A program made the translations under genes and the position numbers. A DNA stretch of 64,000 bases from Ruminococcus sp. (GTDB taxonomy: Bacteria; Bacillota; Clostridia; Lachnospirales; Lachnospiraceae). Every line of letters starts with the position of its first letter. The stretch's first letter is position 1. Shown piece by piece: positions 35,836-43,860 of this stretch. The notes under the pieces were generated by a model. The model saw only the letters and a program-made list of their open reading frames with translations, was not told the DNA's origin and made no database searches. Location: positions 62,001 through 126,000 of the forward strand of contig JACERV010000002.1 in the NCBI GenBank assembly GCA_013911065.1. Reading direction: 5' to 3'.

Positions 35836-36036
35836 CTTCAAAGCTCCTTCCTGTTCTTTTACACCGCGCTACTTTTGTAATCGTATTTACTTAAGATTGA
35901 TTATACCGTTATGGAATCAAAAAAACAATTATATTTTATAACAATTTCTATTCTTGAAAAAAATTGCTCTTCAACTACCCGAAATCATATAAAAAATTTG
36001 TCGAATAAAATCTCATAAAAAACACAACTTTTGAAA
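35836..36036. other. AT-rich divergent intergenic region
   Basis: With the csp leader this is part of a 366-bp gap between two divergent genes. The left part holds the minus-strand promoter region of the kinase operon: ATTATA near 35930 could be a -10 box, but no convincing -35 was found. No ORF or repeat was seen. Confidence 0.4.
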
Positions 36037-36065
36037 TTGACTTTTTGCATAATTCATGGTATTGT
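36037..36065 (+). promoter_or_regulatory. promoter of the cold-shock gene
   Basis: TTGACT (36037-36042), 17-bp spacer, TATTGT (36060-36065). Transcription from here gives a leader of about 130 nt, as usual for csp genes. Confidence 0.7.
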
Positions 36066-36093
36066 ATAAGAGTATTTTCATAGGATTTAGATT

Positions 36094-36152
36094 TCACATA
36101 TTTTTGTAAATCATTACTTTTTCTATTGATGATGCTTTACAAAAATATGTGA
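36094..36152 (+). promoter_or_regulatory. long perfect hairpin in the csp 5' leader
   Basis: TCACATATTTTTGTAAA (36094-36110) is perfectly complementary to TTTACAAAAATATGTGA (36136-36152); the 25-nt loop has further ATCAT/ATGAT pairing. TTTTTTATTTT follows, so it resembles an AT-rich attenuator or a cold-sensitive structure. No plus-strand gene lies upstream that it could terminate, so it belongs to the csp leader. Confidence 0.65.
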
Positions 36153-36201
36153 TTTTTTATTTTCCCAGATTTACAAATAATATTATCAGGAGGTATCTTT
36201 C

Positions 36202-36405
36202 ATGAATAAAGGTACAGTAAAATGGTTTAACGCACAAAAAGGATTTGGATTCATCACTAACAGCGAAAACGGCGAAGACGTATTCGTACACTTCTCAGGA
36301 ATCGCTATCGATGGATACAAGACTCTGGACGAAGGTCAGGAAGTAGTATTTGACATCACAGACGGAAGCCGCGGACCTCAGGCTGTCAACGTAGTTGGCG
36401 CATAA
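36202..36405 (+). CDS. csp: cold-shock domain protein
   Basis: 67-residue single cold-shock domain, an RNA chaperone. RNP1 KGFGFIT (residues about 13-19) and RNP2 VFVHFSGI (about 27-34) are intact; the start [17 protein letters not shown] is canonical. AGGAGG precedes the ATG. The long structured leader suggests post-transcriptional temperature control, as for cspA/cspB. A strong terminator follows at 36425. Confidence 0.97.
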   Translation: MNKGTVKWFNAQKGFGFITNSENGEDVFVHFSGIAIDGYKTLDEGQEVVFDITDGSRGPQAVNVVGA

Positions 36406-36424
36406 GCATTTAAAAAAAAGCAGA

Positions 36425-36460
36425 AACAGCCTGCGGATATGATTCCGCAGGCTGTTTTTT
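36425..36460 (+). terminator. intrinsic terminator of csp
   Basis: AACAGCCTGCGGA (36425-36437) and TCCGCAGGCTGTT (36444-36456) with T-run to 36460. Structured repeat copy A begins at the next base. Confidence 0.95.
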
Positions 36461-36580
36461 ATGTGCAGGAAACTAAGTTCCCTGCACCTAAAACCCTCCA
36501 GGAAATCGCACTGGGTTGGCAAAGAAGATGTTGCTATCGCAACCCGCCACAGGCGAAGAATCTCGCAAGCGAGATTCTTT
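36461..36580 (+). repeat. terminator-associated structured repeat, copy A
   Basis: About 120 bp, not coding. In order: hairpin 1 GTGCAG...CTGCAC (36463-36487); core AAAACCCTCC...ATCGCACTG (36490-36513); hairpin GTTGC-tatc-GCAAC (36530-36543); hairpin CGCC-ACA-GGCG (36545-36555); terminal 11-bp hairpin AAGAATCTCGC/GCGAGATTCTT (36556-36579) followed by TCTT. Copies B (57460-57584, minus) and C (63640-63757, plus) share this order and much of the core. Each copy starts right after another gene's terminator U-tract. Confidence 0.85.
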
Positions 36581-36581
36581 C

Positions 36582-38651
36582 TTATTCCACTTCCAGTTTA
36601 AAATCCCCTCTGGTAAACAGAGGAATCTGTTCAATCGGGGTTTTTGTCTCTACTGTTCGTCCCCCCTCAAACACTTCCTTTGTCCACACATTCGTCCATT
36701 TGACACCGGACGGCAAATAGACTGTTTTCGTCTTCTGCCCTCTTTCCATAACAGGAGCGACCAGTATATCTGGCCCGAACATGTACTGTGTCTCATTTTC
36801 CCAGCACACTTGATCTCCGGGAAAATCATAAAACATCGGACGCATTACCGGAGTTCCTTTTTCATGCGCCTCCTCCATTAACATACGGATATAAGGGCGC
36901 ATTCTCTCCCGCAGTTCAATATAATTCCTGCAAATTTTATATACCCAATCTCCATAAGACCATATTTCATTTGGTGCACCCGAAACACAGGCTGCCCCTC
37001 CTGTAGTCCCCTGCTGGGGCTGATACGGCATACGGTATCCGTGAAGACGCATTACCGGGCAAAAGGTTCCGTACTCAAACCAGCGTACAAATACTTCGTG
37101 ATAATCTTCATCATAAATATCAGCTCCAAAAAAGCCTCCGATATCCGTGGTCCACCAGGGAATACCGGAAAGTCCCATATTCAGACCTGCCGCAAACTGA
37201 TTTTCTAAGCTTTCGAAGGTGGAATGAATATCCCCCGACCAGACAAGAGCACCATACTTCTGACTCCCTGCCCAGGCACAGCGAAGCAGATTCACAACTT
37301 CCTCCTGCCCTTCTGCTCTCATTCCTTCAAAAAAATTCTTCGCATACATTACCGGGTATATATTCCCAACCTGTATATTAGGTCCCATATGATAACGGTA
37401 ATTTTCAAAGTCATAAACCGTATATTCCGGTTCGGCCTCATCCAGCCAGAATAGTTTCACACCCTTATCATAATAATTTTTCTTTGCCTTTCCCCATACA
37501 TATTCCCGTGCTTCCGGGTTTGTGGGGTCATACTGGATGGTATTGCCCATATAGGTATTGTCGATGCGTACACCCTTTTCCACTCTGGTGAGCAGCCCTC
37601 TTGCTTTCATTTCTTCGAAATTTTCACTTTCATAGTCTACCATCGGCCAGACGGAAACCATTAACTCAATTCCCATCTCCTTTAACTCACCAATCATAGC
37701 ATCCGGGTCCGGCCAGTAGTCAGGGTCAAATCTCCAGTCTCCCTGTTTCGGCCAGTGGAAAAAGTCTGCCACAATGACATCTATGGGAATATCTCTTCGC
37801 TTGTATTCCCTTGCAACTTCCAGCAATTCTTCCTGAGTCTGATAGCGCAGCTTACACTGCCAGAACCCCATTCCGTATTCTGGCATTATAGGAACTTTTC
37901 CGGTTGCCTCTGCATATGCTTCCTCAATTTCCGCCGGTGTATCTCCTGCCGTAATCCAGTAGTCCAGCTTTTTGGCAGACTGTACCTGCCATGTTGTAAT
38001 ATTTTTATTAAAACTGACACGTCCAATAGCCGGATTGTTCCATAAGAATCCATATCCCAGCGAAGAGAGTGCAAAAGGCACGCTTGCCTGAGAGTTCCGG
38101 TGCGCCAGCTCCAGCTCTGCTCCTTTTAAATCAAGAAACTTCTGCTGATACTGGCCCATGCCATATATCTTTTCATCTGGATTTGATTCGAAACGCACAG
38201 TTAAGGCATAATCTCCCCCAATAATGGGTTTAAACTCCCTGCCCTCCACCTCCAGGGAACTGCATGTATCCGCAAACATATCTTCACGGTTACGCACATA
38301 CTCCTCTAAAAGGACTTCGCCTTTTTGGTTATAAAATGTCAGCTTTCCAATATTATTAATGACAGCCTTAATTTTTCCGTTTACAATTTCGGCGGAGTAG
38401 TCATAAATGGCAATTTCGGCATGTTCATCTTTTGTTTTTTCTTCTAATGCCCATAAATCTTCTGGCATTTCCGGCATTTTAGATGCACGGACTCTCAGAC
38501 TGTTTTCTCCCCATGGCTGTATGATTACGCGTTCTGCATCGTAACGGTAATATAACGTGCCGTCTTTCTTCTCAAAATATCCTAACAAAAACTGGTTATC
38601 TGAGCGGAAATCACCGGCTGGCGTTTCTGTTTTTATAATCGCATCTGACAT
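36582..38651 (-). CDS. GH31 glycosidase, alpha-xylosidase (YicI)-like
   Basis: 689 residues. The catalytic nucleophile is in LFWLDEAEPE (WxD motif of GH31), the acid/base in LVWSGDIHSTF, and substrate-binding PWWTTDIGGF and RWFEYGTFCPVMRLHG follow. The N-terminal beta-sandwich precedes the barrel. YicI-type enzymes release alpha-xylose from xyloglucan fragments, though alpha-glucosidase activity is an alternative. No signal peptide, so it acts on imported oligosaccharide. ATG at 38651 (MSDAIIKTE) has AGGAGAGG; the upstream frame extension lacks one. Last gene of the transporter-GH127-GH31 operon; its stop touches repeat copy A. Confidence 0.9.
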   Translation of the reverse strand: MSDAIIKTETPAGDFRSDNQFLLGYFEKKDGTLYYRYDAERVIIQPWGENSLRVRASKMPEMPEDLWALEEKTKDEHAEIAIYDYSAEIVNGKIKAVINNIGKLTFYNQKGEVLLEEYVRNREDMFADTCSSLEVEGREFKPIIGGDYALTVRFESNPDEKIYGMGQYQQKFLDLKGAELELAHRNSQASVPFALSSLGYGFLWNNPAIGRVSFNKNITTWQVQSAKKLDYWITAGDTPAEIEEAYAEATGKVPIMPEYGMGFWQCKLRYQTQEELLEVAREYKRRDIPIDVIVADFFHWPKQGDWRFDPDYWPDPDAMIGELKEMGIELMVSVWPMVDYESENFEEMKARGLLTRVEKGVRIDNTYMGNTIQYDPTNPEAREYVWGKAKKNYYDKGVKLFWLDEAEPEYTVYDFENYRYHMGPNIQVGNIYPVMYAKNFFEGMRAEGQEEVVNLLRCAWAGSQKYGALVWSGDIHSTFESLENQFAAGLNMGLSGIPWWTTDIGGFFGADIYDEDYHEVFVRWFEYGTFCPVMRLHGYRMPYQPQQGTTGGAACVSGAPNEIWSYGDWVYKICRNYIELRERMRPYIRMLMEEAHEKGTPVMRPMFYDFPGDQVCWENETQYMFGPDILVAPVMERGQKTKTVYLPSGVKWTNVWTKEVFEGGRTVETKTPIEQIPLFTRGDFKLEVE

Positions 38652-38668
38652 AATGGTCCCTCTCCTGC

Positions 38669-40600
38669 TTAGATTAATTCTTTCAGCCACACTGTCATTT
38701 CCCCTATGCCCCTATTATTCCAATAGGCATACGGAACCGCCTTCAATATAGTATCCGACAGGACAACCGGGTGCTCTCCATACAGCTCTTCTTCATTCCA
38801 TGCTGTTTCTTTCATTCTCTTCCCCGGAACAGCCAATTCTGTAATTCCGCCAAACAAATCTGATTTTATTTCTTCAATGGTCTGGGTGGTGTTAATATAT
38901 AGTGCTGACAGATTTTTACCATTGTCAATTTCTTCCAGACAGTAAACCAACGGACCTTTTACCAATGCCGCCTTTCCGCAATCTGCACGCACATTTGGAT
39001 TCGCACGTACAAATCTTGCAGGGGCCTCAAAATCAACTTTTATGTCTGAGTCCTTTTCTATCGGAATAAGGGCATATCCTTTTTCCACTTTGTAATTTGT
39101 CAACTCTTCGTTTACATGAATCTGATATGCCTTTGCATAATCCGGTATTCTCAAAGCCAATGTCATTCCTTCCCCTGCTACATTCTCAACCTTTACATGA
39201 GCCTGATTCTCAAAGGGGAATCTGGTTTCTATCGTAACATTCACTTTCCCCGCTTTTAATTCTATTTCCGTCTCATTGGATATAAAAAGATTTACATATA
39301 ATTCATTCTCACCTACAGAATAGATGTACTGTCCGACAGAAGCCAGTGTCCGTGCTATATTGGGCGGGCAGCATGCCACTCCGAACCACTTTTGGCGGAC
39401 AGGCTTTACATGTTCCTTTGAAGTACGCTCCAGGCAGCTATCCGGCCACACCTCCAGCGGATTCACATAAAAGAAGCTCTTTCCATCCAGTGCAATTCCT
39501 GCAAGTACCGTATTGTATAACGCACGTTCCACAACATCAATATAGGAGGCATCTCTGGTAATATTCGCCATTCTGATTCCAAACATAGCCAATCCAATAG
39601 ATGCACAGGATTCCGAATAATTGTAATCATTAGGCAAATCATAATCCACCGTAAAGCGCTCCATAATGCCTGAGGCCCCAATTCCTCCTGTTATGTACAT
39701 TTGCTTTTGCACAATGTTGTTCCACAGCCTTTCACATGCATCCATTAGTTCTTTATCCTGATATTCATATGCCAAATCTGCCATGGCGCTGTACATGTAG
39801 ACAGCACGTACTGCATGACCCTCAGCCACATCCTGCTCTCTCACAGGTTTATCAGACTGGGAGTATTCCGGCTGATAATTCCCAAACTCCGGGAAAATCT
39901 GCTGATAGCCGGGCCGTGCCATTTCCTGAAGGAAGTAATTTTCTCCCTGCCCTCTGGCATCAATAAAGTACTTTGCCTGCTCCAGATACTTCCTTTCTCC
40001 TGTTATATAATACAGCTTAATCAGGCCCAACTCTACTTCCTGATGTCCCGGGTAACCATGAATTTTCCCTTCCTCTGTACCGAAGACATCGCAGATCAAA
40101 TCTGCCAGTTTCTGTACCACATCCAGAAACTTTCTCTTTCCTGTTCCCTGATAATAGGCAACCGCAGCCTCCATCATATGGCCTGCCGTGTAAAGTTCAT
40201 GCCCTTCACAAAGATTATGCCATCTTTTGTCCGGCTCCTTGATAATGAAATATGTATCCAGATAGCCATCCTCCTGCTGCGCTTCGGCTATAAGGCCGAT
40301 TACCTCATCCGCTGTTTTTTCCAATTGAGGATCATCATAGGCTGCCAGTGTGAAACCTACTGCCTCCAGCCACTTCGCTATATCTGTATCCTGAAATACT
40401 GCACCGTAAAATTCTCCCTCTTTTCTTCCGGCAGCTATCGCAAAATTTTCCAGGCAGTGGGATGGTTCAGCATCGGGAATCAGGTCGTTCATTGCCTCCC
40501 ATTGATAAGGAATAATAACATCTTTCACCAGCTTTACATGCTTTGACCAGAACGCATCCTTAATATTAATTTTTTGTAAGTTAATAGAATGTAATTTCAT
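38669..40600 (-). CDS. GH127 beta-L-arabinofuranosidase-like
   Basis: 643 residues, no signal peptide. The Cys/Glu zinc site of the family is visible: SESCAS (catalytic-site Glu and Cys, around residue 330) and FGVACCPPNIART (two Cys around 405). Bifidobacterium HypBA1 of this family removes beta-L-arabinofuranose from hydroxyproline-linked oligosaccharides of plant cell walls. The N-terminal INIKDAFWSKHVKLVKDVIIPYQWEAMND is typical. ATG at 40600 follows ACGGAGGACT. It lies 24 bp after the permease gene and 17 bp before the GH31 gene, so an arabinose- and xylose-decorated plant glycan is the likely target. Confidence 0.9.
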   Translation of the reverse strand: MKLHSINLQKINIKDAFWSKHVKLVKDVIIPYQWEAMNDLIPDAEPSHCLENFAIAAGRKEGEFYGAVFQDTDIAKWLEAVGFTLAAYDDPQLEKTADEVIGLIAEAQQEDGYLDTYFIIKEPDKRWHNLCEGHELYTAGHMMEAAVAYYQGTGKRKFLDVVQKLADLICDVFGTEEGKIHGYPGHQEVELGLIKLYYITGERKYLEQAKYFIDARGQGENYFLQEMARPGYQQIFPEFGNYQPEYSQSDKPVREQDVAEGHAVRAVYMYSAMADLAYEYQDKELMDACERLWNNIVQKQMYITGGIGASGIMERFTVDYDLPNDYNYSESCASIGLAMFGIRMANITRDASYIDVVERALYNTVLAGIALDGKSFFYVNPLEVWPDSCLERTSKEHVKPVRQKWFGVACCPPNIARTLASVGQYIYSVGENELYVNLFISNETEIELKAGKVNVTIETRFPFENQAHVKVENVAGEGMTLALRIPDYAKAYQIHVNEELTNYKVEKGYALIPIEKDSDIKVDFEAPARFVRANPNVRADCGKAALVKGPLVYCLEEIDNGKNLSALYINTTQTIEEIKSDLFGGITELAVPGKRMKETAWNEEELYGEHPVVLSDTILKAVPYAYWNNRGIGEMTVWLKELI

Positions 40601-40624
40601 ATAGTCCTCCGTCATTCTTCTCAG

Positions 40625-41455
40625 TTATGCTTTTACTGCGCCATTTGTTAATCCGCTGACAATATACTTCTGCATGAAAATAAATATAATAACTACAGGC
40701 ATAATGGCAACGATACCAAATGCCATCGTAGAATTCCATAAAGTCTGATACTGCTGTACATAATTATAGATACTGGATGTAATCGGCCTTCTGCTTGGAT
40801 CTGTCATAAAAGTAATACCATAAATCAAATCCCCCCACGCATATACAAAGGAAAATACTGCTGCTACAATAACCCCCGGCTTTGCAATGGGTAGCATGAC
40901 TTTGGTAAAGGATGTGATACTGTTGCATCCATCAATCTTAGCTGCCTCATCCAGCTCCTTAGGAATAGATAGAAAATAGGTTCTCAATATAATAATACTG
41001 AAAGGAATCCCTAAGGTTGCATCTGCCAAAATGGGCGCAAGATAAGAATTTAAAAGCCCCATTTTTGAAAACATAATATATAGGGACGTTAAAATCAATG
41101 TAGACGGCAGCATCTGCGTCATCAGGAAGTAGAGAATCAGTACTTTTCTTCCATTAAATTTAAACCTTGCCAGTCCATAAGCAGCCGGGATAGAAAGCAC
41201 TGTAGATATTACAGTTGCCCCGCAGGCAATAATCATACTGTTCTTAAATCCCCTCAAAGTATCACTGGAAGCGGACAACTGGGCTTTGAAAGCATCAAAA
41301 GTTAAATTTTCAGGCCAAAGAGGTGTGGGAATCGAGAAAATCTCCACCTGCGTCTTCAATGCAGTAACCACCATCCAATATAATGGAAAGATGAAGATTG
41401 CAAATACAATAATCCCAATAATAAAATACTTCAGGTTTCCTTTTTCATTCTTCAT
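40625..41455 (-). CDS. oligosaccharide ABC permease, MalG type
   Basis: 276 residues with six helices. The EAA loop is DEAAKIDGCNSITSFTKVMLPIAKPG and the C-terminus is KYIVSGLTNGAVKA. It pairs with the MalF-type permease ending 1 bp upstream. The operon has no ATPase gene, so a shared MsmK-like ATPase encoded elsewhere presumably energises it, as is usual in Firmicutes. Confidence 0.92.
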   Translation of the reverse strand: MKNEKGNLKYFIIGIIVFAIFIFPLYWMVVTALKTQVEIFSIPTPLWPENLTFDAFKAQLSASSDTLRGFKNSMIIACGATVISTVLSIPAAYGLARFKFNGRKVLILYFLMTQMLPSTLILTSLYIMFSKMGLLNSYLAPILADATLGIPFSIIILRTYFLSIPKELDEAAKIDGCNSITSFTKVMLPIAKPGVIVAAVFSFVYAWGDLIYGITFMTDPSRRPITSSIYNYVQQYQTLWNSTMAFGIVAIMPVVIIFIFMQKYIVSGLTNGAVKA

Positions 41456-41456
41456 C

Positions 41457-42362
41457 TTACATCACCTCTTCCTCATCATTAATCAGCTTAATATAGAAAA
41501 TTCCTACCACAAACAGTATCAGGAACAATATATTTGCCGCTGCCGCACCTTTGCTGAACTGGAACTGTTCGAAGGATAATTTATATGCATAGGTAGATAC
41601 CAGTTCTGTGGCATTCACCGGCCCGCCTTTGGTCATAACCCACGCAAGGTCAAATACTTTAAATGTATATACAAATCCCAGTGTCAGCACAGACATAATG
41701 GCAGGCCTGATCATAGGAATCGTAATCCTGAATAAAGTCTGAAATTTATTGGCTCCATCCAGTTTTGAGCTCTCGTAAATCTCCTCCGGGATTGTAGTAA
41801 GGCCTGTAATCAAAAGCATCATGTTAAATGGAATACCAATCCATATATTCGCCACTACAATCGCAATCATGGCAAGTTTAGGCTCCAGCAGCCATTCCAG
41901 CGGTGCATTTATCAAATGCAGTGACATAAACAACTGATTCACAATGCCCCCCTTACTTGCAAACATAAATTTAAACAAAAGTCCTGCTACTGTAACCGGG
42001 AGCAGCCAGGAAATCATCGTCACTCCTCTGAAAAAAGAGCTTCCCTTAAACTTTTTACTGAACAGCAGCGCCAGCCCAAATCCAATAAAGAATTGAAAAA
42101 ATATGGAGGCCACAGTAAATATCAGCGTATTTTTAATGGCCGTTGCCAATATTGCATCGCTTCCTGCAAACAACTCTTTATAATTTGCAAATCCTACAAA
42201 TGCCTGCTTCGCGGAATCTGCAAACGTATATACATCTACATTTTTAAAGCTGAGTATAAAGTTCTGTATCATAGGATATGCCACGAAAATCAGCATATAG
42301 ATGGCTGCCGGGAGTGCAAATAAGAGTCCGGATTTCATACCGGTACGATTCATTTTCTTCAT
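41457..42362 (-). CDS. oligosaccharide ABC permease, MalF type
   Basis: 301 residues, six helices, EAA loop ESSKLDGANKFQTLFRITIPMIRPA. Short N-terminus with a basic KKMNRTGMKSG. It starts after a hairpin terminator that separates it from its binding-protein gene. Together with the next permease it forms the channel for the glycan taken up by this locus. Confidence 0.92.
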   Translation of the reverse strand: MKKMNRTGMKSGLLFALPAAIYMLIFVAYPMIQNFILSFKNVDVYTFADSAKQAFVGFANYKELFAGSDAILATAIKNTLIFTVASIFFQFFIGFGLALLFSKKFKGSSFFRGVTMISWLLPVTVAGLLFKFMFASKGGIVNQLFMSLHLINAPLEWLLEPKLAMIAIVVANIWIGIPFNMMLLITGLTTIPEEIYESSKLDGANKFQTLFRITIPMIRPAIMSVLTLGFVYTFKVFDLAWVMTKGGPVNATELVSTYAYKLSFEQFQFSKGAAAANILFLILFVVGIFYIKLINDEEEVM

Positions 42363-42412
42363 CTTATTTTATCCTTTCTAATTGTACAAAGCGAATAGCT
42401 TGCTTTGACTTA

Positions 42413-42440
42413 AAAAGGGGCAAGAAACCCTGCCCCTTTT
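42413..42440 (-). terminator. terminator between binding-protein and permease genes
   Basis: AAAAGGGGCA (42413-42422) and TGCCCCTTTT (42431-42440), then TTTTTAAG on the minus strand. Partial read-through would supply the permeases at lower level. Confidence 0.85.
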
Positions 42441-42446
42441 CGCTGC

Positions 42447-43715
42447 TTATTGTTCTGATGCTTTCACTGCGTCCACTGCTGCCTGAGTATCTTCAGCTGC
42501 TTTTTCAGGAGTTTTCGCGGAAGTCATAACTTCCTGGAAGCCGGTCTGAATTGCATCTGAATATTTTGGCCAGGATGCGCTTGGGCCTCTTGGGATAGAA
42601 GTCTGAAGCTGTTGGATGAACTCTTTCTGAATCGGGTCGTCTGTCCAGTAGGAATCCTGTGCCGCTTCTGTCTTCGGAGGGAAGGAACCATACTGTTTCA
42701 TAGCCGTTACCATTACGTCTGTCTGGTTATAATATTCCATAAAGGCAATTGCACCGCCCATATCATCCTGCTTTACAACCCCCATGTTCTCTCCTCCGAG
42801 AATCGATGTTGCCTGGTCTGAATCAGCACTTTTCTTAGGAAGAACGGTAACACCATAGTTTAAATCAGGAGCATCCTTCTCAATTCCCGGAATCTGCCAC
42901 GGTCCATTCTGCTGCATTGCCAGATTTCCTGCTACAAAGTTGTTATTTACATCTGACTGTGTCCAGTTAACGCAATCTTTGGACCAGGTACCTTCTGCAA
43001 CCATTTCCTGCATCAGATTATATGCATCAATACCACCTTTAATATTCTGGTAATCTCCCCCGGCGGTGTACAGCCACTGCAGACACTGGAAAGTACCTTC
43101 GTCTGTTCCCGTAGCCGCATTTCCAAATCCAACTACACCGTCTTTTGTGAGGGTTTTTGCCATCTCCCGGAAGTCATCCCATGTAGTATTTGTATCAGGA
43201 TAATCCAGCCCTGCTGCATCAAACAGATCCTTATTGTAGAACAATGCTGTACAGTTTGTTGCAAATGGGATTCCGTAATGTTTACCATCTTTCATGGTTG
43301 ACTGCATCGGACCTTCCAAATATTCGTCCCAGTCAATGTTGGCATCAGAAACATCTCCGAATAAATCCATTTCGATAAATGATGCCATACTGCATCCATC
43401 CAGAATGACCATATCCGGCAGTTCTCCGGATGCCATACCCAGTGTCAGCTGCTTCTCATAATCTGAAAATGGTACATACACATGAGATGCCTCATATTTA
43501 TCCTGGGAATCATTAAATCCATCAATAATATCCTGAATCATTTCTTTCTGGGCATCTGTCTCAAAATAATCCCAGATTACAACTTCCTCTTTTCCGCCTG
43601 CTGTTTTTTTGCTGTCAGAAGATGATGAATTGCTTTTGTTCCCGCCTCCGCATCCTGCCAGCATACCTGCCGCCAGCGTCAGGCAGAGTAATATACTTAC
43701 TGCTTTTTTCTTCAT
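42447..43715 (-). CDS. oligosaccharide-binding lipoprotein (ABC transporter SBP)
   Basis: 422 residues, SBP family 1. Lipobox GMLAGC then GGGNKSNSSSSDSKK linker; the fold begins EEVVIWDYFETDAQKEMIQDIIDGFNDSQ. ATG at 43715 (MKKKAVSILL) has AAGGGAGGAG; the upstream frame extension is spurious. It is the dedicated binding protein for the permeases 40625-42362. A clear paralogue lies at 43861. Confidence 0.92.
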   Translation of the reverse strand: MKKKAVSILLCLTLAAGMLAGCGGGNKSNSSSSDSKKTAGGKEEVVIWDYFETDAQKEMIQDIIDGFNDSQDKYEASHVYVPFSDYEKQLTLGMASGELPDMVILDGCSMASFIEMDLFGDVSDANIDWDEYLEGPMQSTMKDGKHYGIPFATNCTALFYNKDLFDAAGLDYPDTNTTWDDFREMAKTLTKDGVVGFGNAATGTDEGTFQCLQWLYTAGGDYQNIKGGIDAYNLMQEMVAEGTWSKDCVNWTQSDVNNNFVAGNLAMQQNGPWQIPGIEKDAPDLNYGVTVLPKKSADSDQATSILGGENMGVVKQDDMGGAIAFMEYYNQTDVMVTAMKQYGSFPPKTEAAQDSYWTDDPIQKEFIQQLQTSIPRGPSASWPKYSDAIQTGFQEVMTSAKTPEKAAEDTQAAVDAVKASEQ

Positions 43716-43800
43716 ACTTTTTTCTCCTCCCTTATATTGGTTTGTTTCTTGATAGGAAAAGTATAAGAAAATATACCCGGTCATTGAAGTCTAAATAATT

Positions 43801-43842
43801 AAACAGGGTGGAAATTCTTCAACTAAATTTTCCACCCTGTTT
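43801..43842. terminator. terminator after the accessory SBP gene
   Basis: AAACAGGGTGGAAA (43801-43814) pairs with TTTCCACCCTGTTT (43829-43842), a perfect 14-bp stem. It separates the YesM-YesN-SBP unit from the transporter operon, so these are two transcription units. Confidence 0.8.
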
Positions 43843-43860
43843 CCAGTCTGTTAATCTTTT

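Noticed and set aside
36461-36580. Repeat copies read as insertion-sequence ends or CRISPR repeats
   Set aside because: Three single dispersed copies with no transposase, no spacers and no clear target duplications; internal compensated stems argue for a structured element.
36461-36580. Terminal hairpin of copy A as the terminator of the GH31 gene
   Set aside because: On the GH31 strand the stem is followed by CGCC rather than a U-tract, so it fits the plus strand only.
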